Positions 7,583 through 16,600 of a stretch of 41,829 nt of DNA are shown here, piece after piece. The notes under the pieces were generated by a model, which had not been told where the DNA came from, searched no databases, and saw nothing but the letters and a program-made list of their open reading frames with translations. The position numbers and the translations under genes were made by a program. Each line of letters starts with the position of its first letter. The first letter of the stretch is position 1. Source of the stretch: Fibrobacter succinogenes (GTDB taxonomy: Bacteria; Fibrobacterota; Fibrobacteria; Fibrobacterales; Fibrobacteraceae); the NCBI GenBank assembly GCA_902800345.1, contig CADCDO010000051.1, positions 1 through 41,829 on the forward strand, written 5' to 3'.

Positions 7583-9426
7583 AGTTTTTCCATCAACTGT
7601 TTGGCGACGGATTCCCCGTCAATTTCTAAGATCTTGTAGAGAACGAACCTGTCCGGAAGACCGAACCGGAACAGTTTCTTGTCCGTATAACCGAAATCGG
7701 ACAAAAGTTCCGCAATAGCGGATCCATAGCCACCCACCCGCGTGTTGTCTTCCAAGGTCACGATGACATCGTGGCTGTCAAACAGCGAGCGGTAGCATTC
7801 CTGGTCCAGCGGCTTAATAAAACGGGCATCCACAAGCGTCGGGTTGTATCCGTTTTCACGAAGCACGGCGGCCGTTTTCTTGAGTTCATTTGTCATGAAG
7901 CCGGCGCCCAGAAGGAGTATGCCGGAGCCCTTCTCAAGAATCTTGGGGCTTTTGTAATCGAACGGCCCATCCGAAGTCACAAGTTCTGCGGCAAGCGCAG
8001 TACCTCTCGGATAACGGATAGCCACCACCCCTTCCATATCGATTGCAGCGGTCAACATGTCGCGCAATTCATTTTCGTTGGAAGGCGCCATAAGGGTAAG
8101 CCCCGGAACCGTACGCAAGAACGACAAATCGAAAGCTCCGTGATGCGTAGGACCATCGGCACCGACTAGGCCAGCACGATCGAGCACAAGCACCACATGC
8201 AAATTCTGTAACGCGATATCGTGGATAATCTGGTCGTACGCGCGTTGCATGAACGACGAATAGATAGCGACCACTGGGACAACGCCATCGCAGGCCAAGC
8301 CCGCCGCAAACGTGACGGCATGTTCTTCGGCTATGCCAACATCAATCACACGTTCCGGAAGTTCCTTCATCACGATATCCATGCCGCAGCCTGTCGGCAT
8401 TGCAGCCGTGATGCCCATGATGCGCTTGTCCTTTTTCGCAAGCTGCAGGAGCGTATTGCCGAAGACGCTCGTAAGGGAGGGATTCGGATTGCCCGGAGAT
8501 AGCGGAAGACCACTTTCGGGATCGAACGCTCCACAGCCATGATACTTTGTCGGATTCTTCTCGGCAGCATCGAAACCTCGGCCCTTTTCCGTAAGCACGT
8601 GGACAAGGCACGGACCCTGCTGATTTTTCACACGTTCGAGAATCATGACAAGTTCGTTGATGTCGTGACCGTCAATCGGCCCGAAATAACGGATGCCCAA
8701 ATCTTCAAAGAAACGGCCAGGCTTCACGGCGTTCTTCGCCGCGTTCTCGACCTGCAAAAAGAGGTCGCGGAAACGAGAACCCAGAATGCCCGGAAGACGC
8801 GTCATCAGGCGATCCAAGTCCGTACGCATCTTGTTGTAAACCGGATCCGAAATCACGCGGTTCAAGTACTTGCTAAAGCCACCGACATTAGGCGCAATGC
8901 TCATCTTGTTGTCGTTCAAGATGATGGTCATGTTCTGCCTGGAGGCGCCTACGTTATTGATGGCCTCGTACGCCATACCGCCTGTCATGGAACCATCCCC
9001 GATGACAGCGACAACGTTGTTGTTGCGGTTGAAATGATTGCGAGCGACAGCAAATCCAAGCGCCGCAGAAATCGACGTCGTGGCATGCCCCGCCCCGAAA
9101 CAGTCATAGACACTTTCGTTCCTTTTCAGGAATCCGGAAATGCCGCCCTGCTGGCGCAAGGTATCAAAGCGGTCATAGCGGCCGGTCAATAACTTGTGCA
9201 CGTACGCCTGGTGCCCCACGTCCCACACGATCTTGTCATCGGGAGCATTGAACACATAATGAAGCGCAAGAGTCAGTTCTACAACGCCAAGACTCGATGC
9301 CAGGTGACCGCCGTGTTTGGCCACTTGCCCAATAATGGTCTCGCGAATCTGCGAAGCCAAATGGTAAAGCTCCTCCACGGAGCAATGCTTCAAGTCTTGA
9401 GGCGACTTTACGTCTTTCAATTCCAT
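7579..9426 (-). CDS. dxs: 1-deoxy-D-xylulose-5-phosphate synthase
   Basis: 615-residue thiamin-diphosphate enzyme that condenses pyruvate and glyceraldehyde 3-phosphate, the first step of the MEP isoprenoid pathway. Key features: DVGHQAYVHKLLTGR (about 69-83), the TPP/metal site GDGSMTGG (143-150) with NDNKMSIAPNVG (171-182), and the transketolase pyrimidine domain with GIAEEHAVTFAAGLA. Length is standard. It is directly abutted by ispA (no intergenic base), which makes the product chain elongated from the MEP pathway, and it overlaps the RNA methylase by 4 bases. Confidence 0.98.
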   Translation of the reverse strand: MELKDVKSPQDLKHCSVEELYHLASQIRETIIGQVAKHGGHLASSLGVVELTLALHYVFNAPDDKIVWDVGHQAYVHKLLTGRYDRFDTLRQQGGISGFLKRNESVYDCFGAGHATTSISAALGFAVARNHFNRNNNVVAVIGDGSMTGGMAYEAINNVGASRQNMTIILNDNKMSIAPNVGGFSKYLNRVISDPVYNKMRTDLDRLMTRLPGILGSRFRDLFLQVENAAKNAVKPGRFFEDLGIRYFGPIDGHDINELVMILERVKNQQGPCLVHVLTEKGRGFDAAEKNPTKYHGCGAFDPESGLPLSPGNPNPSLTSVFGNTLLQLAKKDKRIMGITAAMPTGCGMDIVMKELPERVIDVGIAEEHAVTFAAGLACDGVVPVVAIYSSFMQRAYDQIIHDIALQNLHVVLVLDRAGLVGADGPTHHGAFDLSFLRTVPGLTLMAPSNENELRDMLTAAIDMEGVVAIRYPRGTALAAELVTSDGPFDYKSPKILEKGSGILLLGAGFMTNELKKTAAVLRENGYNPTLVDARFIKPLDQECYRSLFDSHDVIVTLEDNTRVGGYGSAIAELLSDFGYTDKKLFRFGLPDRFVLYKILEIDGESVAKQLMEKL

Positions 9427-10314
9427 TTATTTCACTCGGGTAATGATGTATGCCGCTATGGAACGGAGGATGGATGTATCGCACTTCAGGCCGTCCAAAG
9501 CCTTGATGGATTCTTCGTAAAGTTCCCTGGCGCGTTCTCTGGATTTTTCCAGTCCAACGATGGACGGATAAGTAGCCTTGCCCTTTTCAATGTCGGAACC
9601 GGCGTCCTTGCCCAGTTCTTCGGTCGTAGAGACAATATCCAAAATATCATCCACAATCTGGAAGGCAAGCCCGATAGAGCGGCCGTAGTTGCGGATAATT
9701 TCCATATCCTTTTCGCTTGCATCTGCAAGCATCGCACCGACCAAGAGCGAAGCCTCGATGAGGGCCGCGGTCTTGTGGTAGTGAATATAATCGACAATTT
9801 CCAGATCGACAGTCTTGCCTTCGCATTCGATGTCGGTCATTTCGCCACCGATCATGCCGTAGGTGCCAAGCAGATGCGCAAGGACTTCTATCGCCTTCGC
9901 GTTACCGGTCTTGCCCATCATCTCGAAAGCGTGGATACAGAGGGCGTCACCCGCCATCACGGCAGTAGATTCGCCAAATTTTTTGTGGCTCGTGAGCTTT
10001 CCACGGCGGTAGTCGTCGTTATCGACGCACGGGAGGTCATCGTGAATGAGGCTAAATGTATGGAGCATCTCGAGAGCGCTCGTCGCAAGCCAAATTTTAT
10101 CTCCCTTGCCACCGAACATGTCAAAAGCGGCCTTCGCAAGGCCTGGGCGCAAGCGTTTGCCGCCCGCGAACATGGAATAGCGCATAGCCTCGTGCAAGCG
10201 GCACGGACGATCGTTTACCGGAGGGAGATGTTCATCAAACTTCGCCTCGGCACCTTTAGCGATGCGGGCGAGATATTCCTGAGCAATTTTTGCTTCTGAT
10301 TCAATAGACTGCAT
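9427..10314 (-). CDS. ispA: Polyprenyl diphosphate synthase (farnesyl/geranylgeranyl type)
   Basis: 295 residues from the ATG at 10314; a GTG at 10320 in the same frame is an alternative start and neither has a clear ribosome binding site. It condenses isopentenyl diphosphate with allylic diphosphates. The first aspartate-rich motif is DDLPCVDNDD (about 92-101) followed by RRGKLTSHKKFGE; the second is GLAFQIVDDILDI with GKDAGSDIEKGKATYP. GGKRLRPGL lies near residue 52. Position directly upstream of dxs supports a role in quinone and undecaprenyl precursor synthesis. Chain length cannot be fixed from sequence alone. Confidence 0.93.
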   Translation of the reverse strand: MQSIESEAKIAQEYLARIAKGAEAKFDEHLPPVNDRPCRLHEAMRYSMFAGGKRLRPGLAKAAFDMFGGKGDKIWLATSALEMLHTFSLIHDDLPCVDNDDYRRGKLTSHKKFGESTAVMAGDALCIHAFEMMGKTGNAKAIEVLAHLLGTYGMIGGEMTDIECEGKTVDLEIVDYIHYHKTAALIEASLLVGAMLADASEKDMEIIRNYGRSIGLAFQIVDDILDIVSTTEELGKDAGSDIEKGKATYPSIVGLEKSRERARELYEESIKALDGLKCDTSILRSIAAYIITRVK

Positions 10315-10360
10315 GTGCACAAAGATACTTAATTACGCGCGCACTTAAAAGGTCTATTGC

Positions 10361-11968
10361 CTAGAAAAATGCGCCATAAAGCACGATATCGTCCAAATAG
10401 AACTCCGTTCCGTTCCTCAAGAAGAAATTCAATTGGCGGACATCATCCTTTAAAGAATTCCATGCGAAAAAGCAATTGCTTACGTCCTGGGAATTGTAAC
10501 ACAAGTCCTCGTACCTTATGACATAGCGAGTCCATTTCTGCGGATTCAGGTCCTTCCATTCCGAGGACGCCTTGAGAGAAAGTCCAGCCTCTTCAGACAT
10601 CCTGTCCCAGTTTTCAAGGGATATGCGGATTTGCCCAGAACCCTTCGCATCGAAGGATATGGAATCCAATGACGAGAAGTTCCAGCCCTCGCCACGCAGC
10701 AGCATTCCCGAAAGCACCCAGGCATAATAGCTATTCGACGCAAACAAACTATACTTACCATGGAACACTTTCGACTTGCGGCTCTTATCGGTTTCAAAAC
10801 CACGATACGTAATCTTGGAACCCGCGGAATCCACACTAAAGTACCAGTTAGCGGTATCCTTTTCGAAATTCTGCAAAACGACCGAAGGATAGTCAAAATT
10901 GGCAGTACCCTTCGAAAGTACAATAGGCTTTGTTACATACAACTTTTTCTTCTTGCTTATAACGTAAATCTCAAGAGTATCGTTCGACGGGAGCATCGGG
11001 AGCGAGAAAACGCCTTCTGCATTCGTCTTCGTCAGCACATCCAAGCCATAGACGCCGACCCATGCAAAATCATCTCCAGCATGGAGCGTCACGCGGCTCA
11101 TGTAGTTTGCAGTTTCCTGCAGCTTGACCGTATCGAGCTTGGCAATCTGCTTTGCAGAAAGCACCTTGGAATAAATGGCCCCGGGCTGCATGACCGTCAA
11201 GCGGTAATTGCCGGATTTCAAGGTATCAATTGTGAACAAGCCGTTTTTATCGGCATAGGCGTCCGCCTTGGCAACAATGTTATTCACGCGCAGAGAATCG
11301 ACGCGAGAATCCGCCTTGCGGATGGCGAGAGACGCAAACGGGACAGCCTTGCCATTTGCAACAGCGACAAATCTGACTTTTCCTTCGCGACGGTCAATCG
11401 ATTCCGTTTCGTTCGGAGCAAGCTTCACGGTTGCCTTGTCATAGACTCTATTGTCGTCCCCACGCAAGAAATACAGCTGCAGAGAATCGTTCGAGGGCAG
11501 TTGCGACAACTGGAATTTCCCCATGGAATCCGACTGCACAAGTTCGTCCATCCCGCGTACGCCGACCCATACAAAGTCACATCCGTCGGGAACTTCGGCC
11601 AAGCCGTCCAAAATCGCAGTCGGCACGAGATTCACGGAACCGATGCTCGTATCGCCTTTCGTGGCATGGAGTCCCGTATATGCTGAATTGCCATGCACCA
11701 CCGTCAAGCGGTAATTTCCCTTCGGCGTATCGAACGAGAAACGTCCCATGGAATCCGCATAGACATCCGCAACTACAAGCGCATTCGTAGCATCGTCGAT
11801 TGTCGATGTATAATCGGCTTTTCGCACGGCAACACTGGCGTATGACGCCACGACGCCATCGCCCACATAGGCAATACCGTTCGTCGTCTCGCTACCGGGA
11901 CCGCCGGCAACTCTATCCGAACAAGCCCAAAGCATGAAAACTGAAATTATGCAGGCTAGCCTTTTCAT
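10361..11968 (-). CDS. Lipoprotein with duplicated carboxypeptidase-regulatory-like domains and C-terminal CBM-like domain
   Basis: 535 residues, signal peptide with lipobox LWAC (Cys16). The body contains two paralogous halves: VAVRKADY, then GRFSFDTPKGNYRLTV, FVWVGVRGMDELVQSDSMGKF in the first; LAIRKADS, LFTIDTLKSGNYRLTV, FAWVGVYGLDVLTKTNAEGVF in the second. These read as beta-sandwich, transthyretin/CarboxypepD_reg-like modules. The last 170 residues (VVLQNFEKDTANWYF, then LDSISFDAKGSGQIRISLENWD and FYLDDIVLYG) resemble CBM11/CIA30-type jelly-roll domains. It overlaps the stop of the TIGR02147 regulator gene by 4 bases, so the two are made together. Probably surface exposed; sugar binding is inferred, not shown. 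Confidence 0.9.
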   Translation of the reverse strand: MKRLACIISVFMLWACSDRVAGGPGSETTNGIAYVGDGVVASYASVAVRKADYTSTIDDATNALVVADVYADSMGRFSFDTPKGNYRLTVVHGNSAYTGLHATKGDTSIGSVNLVPTAILDGLAEVPDGCDFVWVGVRGMDELVQSDSMGKFQLSQLPSNDSLQLYFLRGDDNRVYDKATVKLAPNETESIDRREGKVRFVAVANGKAVPFASLAIRKADSRVDSLRVNNIVAKADAYADKNGLFTIDTLKSGNYRLTVMQPGAIYSKVLSAKQIAKLDTVKLQETANYMSRVTLHAGDDFAWVGVYGLDVLTKTNAEGVFSLPMLPSNDTLEIYVISKKKKLYVTKPIVLSKGTANFDYPSVVLQNFEKDTANWYFSVDSAGSKITYRGFETDKSRKSKVFHGKYSLFASNSYYAWVLSGMLLRGEGWNFSSLDSISFDAKGSGQIRISLENWDRMSEEAGLSLKASSEWKDLNPQKWTRYVIRYEDLCYNSQDVSNCFFAWNSLKDDVRQLNFFLRNGTEFYLDDIVLYGAFF

Positions 11969-12801
11969 TTTGACTTCTCCTGCAACTTTTTGGTAAACGC
12001 AAGCGGGAACAGTTGAACGTTCAACTGAAACACCGTATCATCACCTGTCCCGTCCTGGGATAGGCGCAACAAATCCGAACGAAACTCCTTGATCTTTTCG
12101 CGAATCAACTGGATATCATTCATACTGAACGTCATCGTCACGGTGCTTATGTCGCGAAGCGGAGGCGCATGGCGCTCGAGCGATTCGCCAGCAAGGCGAA
12201 TCGTCTCCTTCTGGAACACCCGAACGGCTTCGGACCTCCAGTTACCACCAGTACTCACAAAAGTGTCATTCACCTTCCAGAACCCATCCTTTCCCTCAGA
12301 AATCATATTCAGGTCGTGCAAGAGCTTTACAGCATCCTTAGCCTGCTCCACCGTTATTGCCGGCGTGCAACATTCGGCAAGACCCTCATAATCATCTTTA
12401 AAATTACAAATACCTATTACGGAACGGATAGCGTTGTAGTACCAATGACGGTAAAATTCAAGCTCTTTTTTGGCAAGACGCTTTAAAGGAATACCTTTTA
12501 ACGCCTGCATCTTTTCATAATGGTTAAGCGCTTCCTGGTCGCTCTTGGCACGGCCAAAATAGACGAGTTCCGTCCAGTAGGAGGTTTCCTTCTCGTCCAA
12601 TTCAAAGAATTCGGCCATAGGCTTGATAAAATTCACGGCCAGATGGATTTTTCCTTGGGAAATGCGGAGGAGGTTTCCCGGATCCGCTCCGAGTTTCATC
12701 GCCATGTATCGCCAGGATATGACAGCCTTCCGCTTTTTGAAATCTTCAAAAGCATCTCTAATCCACTCGCGATAATCGGTGTATTCAAAAATCGGTTTCA
12801 C
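11965..12801 (-). CDS. TIGR02147-family (DUF4423) putative transcriptional regulator
   Basis: 278 residues beginning at a GTG with AGAGGA seven bases upstream. The N-terminus has the family signature IFEYTDYREWIRDAFEDFK, followed by a helix-turn-helix-like stretch ISWRYMAMKLGADPGNLLRISQGKI (about 29-53), and the family motif ELEFYRHWYYNAIRSVI (about 112-128). TIGR02147 is a paralogous family first defined in Fibrobacter succinogenes and is strong evidence for the lineage. The C-terminal half is helical and probably a sensing or dimerisation domain. Downstream, in overlapping frame, is a lipoprotein, a pairing suggesting that this protein controls or responds to that surface protein. DNA binding is inferred from the HTH resemblance. 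Confidence 0.93.
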   Translation of the reverse strand: MKPIFEYTDYREWIRDAFEDFKKRKAVISWRYMAMKLGADPGNLLRISQGKIHLAVNFIKPMAEFFELDEKETSYWTELVYFGRAKSDQEALNHYEKMQALKGIPLKRLAKKELEFYRHWYYNAIRSVIGICNFKDDYEGLAECCTPAITVEQAKDAVKLLHDLNMISEGKDGFWKVNDTFVSTGGNWRSEAVRVFQKETIRLAGESLERHAPPLRDISTVTMTFSMNDIQLIREKIKEFRSDLLRLSQDGTGDDTVFQLNVQLFPLAFTKKLQEKSK

Positions 12802-12945
12802 AAAAAAATCCTCTCATCACACAGCCCGCGCAATCCATCTAATTACCTTACCTGTTTCCCAATCTCATCCAACTCGAGACAGCGCGGGCGGGCTGAACCA
12901 TATACAAAGATATCTTTATACAGCTCAATAGGATAGGGTTTACCG

Positions 12946-13344
12946 CTATCGTTCGTTGTGGAATTTTACAACGGAAGTCGAACCGACACCACAAGTCGCC
13001 TGCCACGAACACTCGTGCAAATCAGAAAAACGGGTATCGCTACAACGGCCATCAAAGACAAGCAGACCGTTCCCGAGCACATGGTACTCGACTTCATAAG
13101 AAATTTCAACAAGCTTCGAAGCGACGACCGCCGGAGCACGCATGATTTTCGACGTGATGTCAATCACGCAATCGTCTTTCGCCCCGGACTGTTCCGCCGC
13201 ATCGTCATGCGCATTCCACTGCAGCTGGATTTGTTTAAAGTCTTCGACTTCCGGATGTTTCGAACACGAAAGAAGAAATGCCGCAGCAGCAAGAGCCACA
13301 GGAACACAGACAGACGAAATACGAACTGCAGGAAGCCGCCCCAT
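12946..13344 (-). CDS. Small hypothetical lipoprotein
   Basis: 132 residues from the ATG at 13344. The signal peptide has a hydrophobic core VPVALAAAAFLLSC with Cys27 as the lipidation site. The mature part has a central hydrophobic beta-like segment LVEISYEVEYHVLGNGLLVFDG and several cysteines (CSDTRF, HECSWQATCGVG) that could pair in the periplasm. No family recognised. Its start lies 10 bases after the diguanylate cyclase stop on the same strand, so it is likely co-transcribed with that gene. Confidence 0.75.
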   Translation of the reverse strand: MGRLPAVRISSVCVPVALAAAAFLLSCSKHPEVEDFKQIQLQWNAHDDAAEQSGAKDDCVIDITSKIMRAPAVVASKLVEISYEVEYHVLGNGLLVFDGRCSDTRFSDLHECSWQATCGVGSTSVVKFHNER

Positions 13345-13354
13345 CAATCAAAAC

Positions 13355-14686
13355 CTAGCGGTTCCGCCTGAACGTTGCAACAGTCACGCGATTGCGTCCG
13401 CCTTCCTTGGACGAATACAGCGCCTTGTCCGCACGCGCGATGAGAGACTTCGGGTCCTCGCCCGGCACCATTTCGGTCACGCCGAAGGAACATGTCACCT
13501 GCTGTTGCGTAATAAGCGTCGCAGACTCAATCGCCTTGCGCAGTTTCTCGGCGAGGAACGCCGCATTCTGGATGCTCGTGTCATCACTCAGAATCACGAA
13601 CTCTTCGCCACCCCAACGCACAAGCGAATCCGTATTGCGGATCATGCTCTGCACAAGTTTCGCTAAATTCACGAGGACTTCGTCACCGACAAGATGACCG
13701 TAGGTATCGTTGATATTCTTGAAGTGGTCGATATCGAAAATCATGAACGAAACAGGATTGCCCTTGCGGTTCAGTTCCTCCTGTTCGCGAAGGAGAACTC
13801 CGCTAAAGCCAGCACGGTTGAGACAACCGGTAAGCGGGTCTTCCTTGCTGGAACGTTCGTACTCGCTCTTCTCGATTTCGAGGGCGCGGAGGTTCTTCTT
13901 GAGCTCTTCCTGTTTTTTCTTGTTCACCGCGCGTTCGCGGCTGTAGTCGAAGAACCTGATAATCAGGATGATAAGGAACGTGACGAACCAGAGCGCGACA
14001 AGAGTCGTCACGAGATCGACCTGGGAAATTTTCTTGCCCTTGAAACGGAGTTTCTTGATTTCCATTCCACCGTAACCGAGCGGAGCGTTAGTCCCCGTCT
14101 GGATTTCGATAAGCGGAATGTTCGAGAGATCGACCCTCGCCTTGTGGACATTGATTTCGTTCTGGGAAACCCACCAGCCCGCCACGCGAAATTCCTGCGG
14201 GACAAACACGGCCGGGTAAGGCTCCTTCGTCGGAGTGAATTCAATTTCGTTGAACTTGAGAGACGTCTCGTCGTTCTTGCGGTAAAGCGCACTGTCGTAG
14301 CCGCGCATGTAAAGGCGGACGGACCCCTCGTTACGCGGTTTCAACCATACAAAAAGGCTATCGTAGTTGGAAAGGTCCAGTCCCTTGGACTTGCCGTCGC
14401 CAAGATAAATCTTGATACCCACGTACGGATAGGCGTAACCTTCGCGAAGTTCATACTCGATTACGACGGAACTATCCTTCCGCGTCATCGAAATAGCGGA
14501 CGTTCCCCCATCCACGGAATCTGCGCTAGCCACCACGTAAGGATACTCGCCGAGATTGATCTCAAGGACATCATCCAAAAAATGCTTATATGCAAACATG
14601 GCTACGGCGGTAACCACCAAAAGCACAACGATCAGGAAATTCATCCTGAAAAGGGTGTAAACTTTTCGCATAAACCTTGCAGACAT
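13355..14686 (-). CDS. Membrane diguanylate cyclase with periplasmic beta-sandwich sensor domain
   Basis: 443 residues from the ATG at 14686 (a GTG at 14692 is also possible). Membrane helix 1 at about 15-33; periplasmic domain 34-223; membrane helix 2 at 224-245; basic coiled coil 248-283; GGDEF domain 283-438. The active site is GGEEF (359-363) and the inhibitory site RNTD (350-353) sits at the canonical five-residue spacing, so the enzyme should make c-di-GMP from GTP with product inhibition. The periplasmic part (LDLSNYDSLFVWLKP, SVRLYMRGYDSALY, MEIKKLRFKGKKIS) has the look of CBM11/CIA30 jelly-roll domains, also seen in the lipoprotein at 10361. A downstream small lipoprotein and an upstream CE2-type esterase are its neighbours. 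Confidence 0.94.
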   Translation of the reverse strand: MSARFMRKVYTLFRMNFLIVVLLVVTAVAMFAYKHFLDDVLEINLGEYPYVVASADSVDGGTSAISMTRKDSSVVIEYELREGYAYPYVGIKIYLGDGKSKGLDLSNYDSLFVWLKPRNEGSVRLYMRGYDSALYRKNDETSLKFNEIEFTPTKEPYPAVFVPQEFRVAGWWVSQNEINVHKARVDLSNIPLIEIQTGTNAPLGYGGMEIKKLRFKGKKISQVDLVTTLVALWFVTFLIILIIRFFDYSRERAVNKKKQEELKKNLRALEIEKSEYERSSKEDPLTGCLNRAGFSGVLLREQEELNRKGNPVSFMIFDIDHFKNINDTYGHLVGDEVLVNLAKLVQSMIRNTDSLVRWGGEEFVILSDDTSIQNAAFLAEKLRKAIESATLITQQQVTCSFGVTEMVPGEDPKSLIARADKALYSSKEGGRNRVTVATFRRNR

Positions 14687-14751
14687 AATCACATATCCAT
14701 TTGAGACATCGGCCCTTTAAATATACAAAAAAGGGAATTACATGTTCCAAA

Positions 14752-15804
14752 TTATCTTGAAAGCCATCGTCCAAGACGGGCTATTATGGGTCTCAAGGTA
14801 CTAGCGAGTTCTTCCTGTGAATGGATGTCCGGATGTCCGAGCAAGGCGACATTCGATGTATAGACGTGTTTGTACTCCAAATCTGCGTGTCCGGCGGCAA
14901 CTTCTTCGTCATAAATTTCCTTGACAGTCGGGCCGAGGTCGTCATTGGGCCAAATTTTCGTCGAAACAAGCAGGAACTTTACACCCGGATGAGCCTTGCG
15001 GAGCTTGGAAAGCAATGCCGCATAGGACTTTTTGAATTTTCGTTTGTCTGCATACGGCGGGTTCCCCTGGAAATCGTTGATTCCGACAAAGACGACAATC
15101 ACCTGCGGGTGGAAATTCTCGAAATTCCAGCGTTCCGGTTTCGCGTATTCAGTCACGGACCCCATGACCGTGTAATCATAGAGTTTTTCGAGTGTCCATT
15201 TGGGCACGATATTGTCGTAGTTGCGCACAAGACCACGACCGCTGAAAGCGTTCACCTGATAATCGGCGCCAAAACCGCTCGCAAGAAGGTAGGCGTAACT
15301 CTTGGAGGCGTTCGTCTTTTCGAACTCGAGAGAGCCGTCATCAGCCGAAGATCCTTCGCAGCCAAAACCCACCGTGAATGAATCGCCGATGAACTCGATG
15401 CGGCGAGACGAAGGCTTGGGAGCATCGCCGAACTCGCCTTCGAGCTGTACTCCGTAGAACTTGACTTCGGGAGCGCCGCTCTCGCTAATCTTGATGAGGC
15501 GGTACTTGTGGAACGAACCGTCGTCCTCGACCTTGGTCGCATGCTCTTCCTTGGAACCGATTTCGAACTGGTCGATCTGCTTGCCGTCACGGTCGAGGCG
15601 CCAGCGGGACTGGCCTTCGAGCGTAACCATGATTTTGGAAGCCTTGGCGTTGAACGTAATGGACGAGGCAGGCGCACTTACGCGGCTCACGCCATCGGCA
15701 TGGGACCAGCGCCCGTTGAACAGAAAGTTTTCCATCTTTGAGGATGCTCCGAAAGAGAACGCGGCAAGCGCACTCAGAAAAAGGAATATGCGGACGAGAT
15801 TCAT
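14752..15804 (-). CDS. Secreted SGNH esterase, carbohydrate esterase family 2 type
   Basis: 350 residues with a cleavable signal peptide (1-20, FSFGA). Two domains: an N-terminal jelly roll (about 25-125, with FNGRWSHADGVSRVSAPASSI) and a C-terminal SGNH hydrolase. Motifs: FIGDSFTVGFG with nucleophile Ser142, FSGRG near 187-191, VGIND with Asn243, and PDIHS with Asp326/His328. This two-domain order is the hallmark of CE2 deacetylases, which remove acetyl groups from xylan, glucomannan or cello-oligosaccharides. Such an enzyme fits a plant-fibre degrader. It is preceded by its own non-coding region and followed after 65 bases by the diguanylate cyclase gene. Confidence 0.92.
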   Translation of the reverse strand: MNLVRIFLFLSALAAFSFGASSKMENFLFNGRWSHADGVSRVSAPASSITFNAKASKIMVTLEGQSRWRLDRDGKQIDQFEIGSKEEHATKVEDDGSFHKYRLIKISESGAPEVKFYGVQLEGEFGDAPKPSSRRIEFIGDSFTVGFGCEGSSADDGSLEFEKTNASKSYAYLLASGFGADYQVNAFSGRGLVRNYDNIVPKWTLEKLYDYTVMGSVTEYAKPERWNFENFHPQVIVVFVGINDFQGNPPYADKRKFKKSYAALLSKLRKAHPGVKFLLVSTKIWPNDDLGPTVKEIYDEEVAAGHADLEYKHVYTSNVALLGHPDIHSQEELASTLRPIIARLGRWLSR

Positions 15805-15878
15805 TGAGGGAATAGTAGAAAAAAATTCTTCGTGGAATTTCTTTTTTTTATATAATACATCCTATTTGTATCCGTTCA

Positions 15879-16094
15879 GCAGCATCCGCATCTGGAATTT
15901 TAGAAAAAGCTTCCCCAGTTGCTATCGGCACATCCAGCCACGCACTCAGCACAACGAAAGCAATGGAAATAGGTGAAGTTCAAGGCGCCATGAGCAGCCT
16001 TTCCATTGGAGAGGCTGGCGTCGTAACCGTATTTATAACGCCAGTGCTGCTGAACCCTTTTGGGGTAATACGTAAGCCGTATTTTAAAATCTAA
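15879..16094 (+). pseudogene. C-terminal remnant of an LrgB/CidB-family membrane protein
   Basis: An open frame of 71 codons ending at TAA (16092-16094) with no start codon: the frame reads on upstream through AT-rich DNA. It translates to AIGTSSHALSTTKAMEIGEV followed by QGAMSSLSIGEAGVVTVF, which is the conserved C-terminal block of LrgB (usual form A.GTASHAIGTARALE...GA.SSLA). LrgB pairs with LrgA, a holin-like protein, in murein hydrolase control and metabolite export. Here about two thirds of the gene is missing and no lrgA is in the window, so it is a truncated pseudogene. It overlaps by 4 bases the end of the convergent frameshifted gene. Confidence 0.85.
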
Positions 16095-16512
16095 TCCGCT
16101 CTACTAACGGAAAGCAAATGAATAGAATTCAAGTCAGCCCCCTTTGGCCCCGGAACAAACTTATAAATAACACTTACTTGAGCTTTGTCCATTTTTGCAG
16201 CAAGCAACTGTGAAGCCATTACCGCAGTTCCAAAAGTATTCGTATAACCTATACCAGGAATCAAAGTCAAACGTAATTTATTGTTCGGATTACCTGGATC
16301 AATTTCGTTAGAGACCTTCTGCTTTGGATAATAAGTTGTCATTCTCGTTGTATAAAATTCACTACAATCCGCGGATTTTCCAAGCCAAAAAATAACAGCC
16401 TTATTGTAGCACCCGATGTATTACATCGACCATCATCATCATAAGTAGGTTCATCAGTTTGAGCTATTGTAAATCCAATAGCGATCGTAATTAGTAGAAA
16501 GATTTTTTTCAT
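16091..16512 (-). pseudogene. Small exported protein, probably split by a frameshift
   Basis: Two overlapping frames look like one gene. The first starts at the ATG at 16512 with GAGAGG upstream and encodes a signal peptide (MKKIFLLITIAIGFTIAQ) and a short DEPTYDDDGRCNT stretch, then loses sense. The second, ending at 16091, reads upstream of its ATG at 16342 as YNKAVIFWLGKSADCSEFYT and then TRMTTYYPKQKVSNEIDP, which is far more protein-like than the first frame there. A one-base change near 16405-16430 would join them into about 125-130 residues. The C-terminal half (LRLTLIPGIGYTNTFGTAVM, then AQVSVIYKFVPG) looks beta-rich. No family recognised. Confidence 0.6.
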
Positions 16513-16600
16513 GGCATTCCTCTCTTTAAAAAAAAATCTCAAATTTCATTTTACGGCATTTACACTTGAAATTTTACAAAAACAAGTACATTATCTTTTT

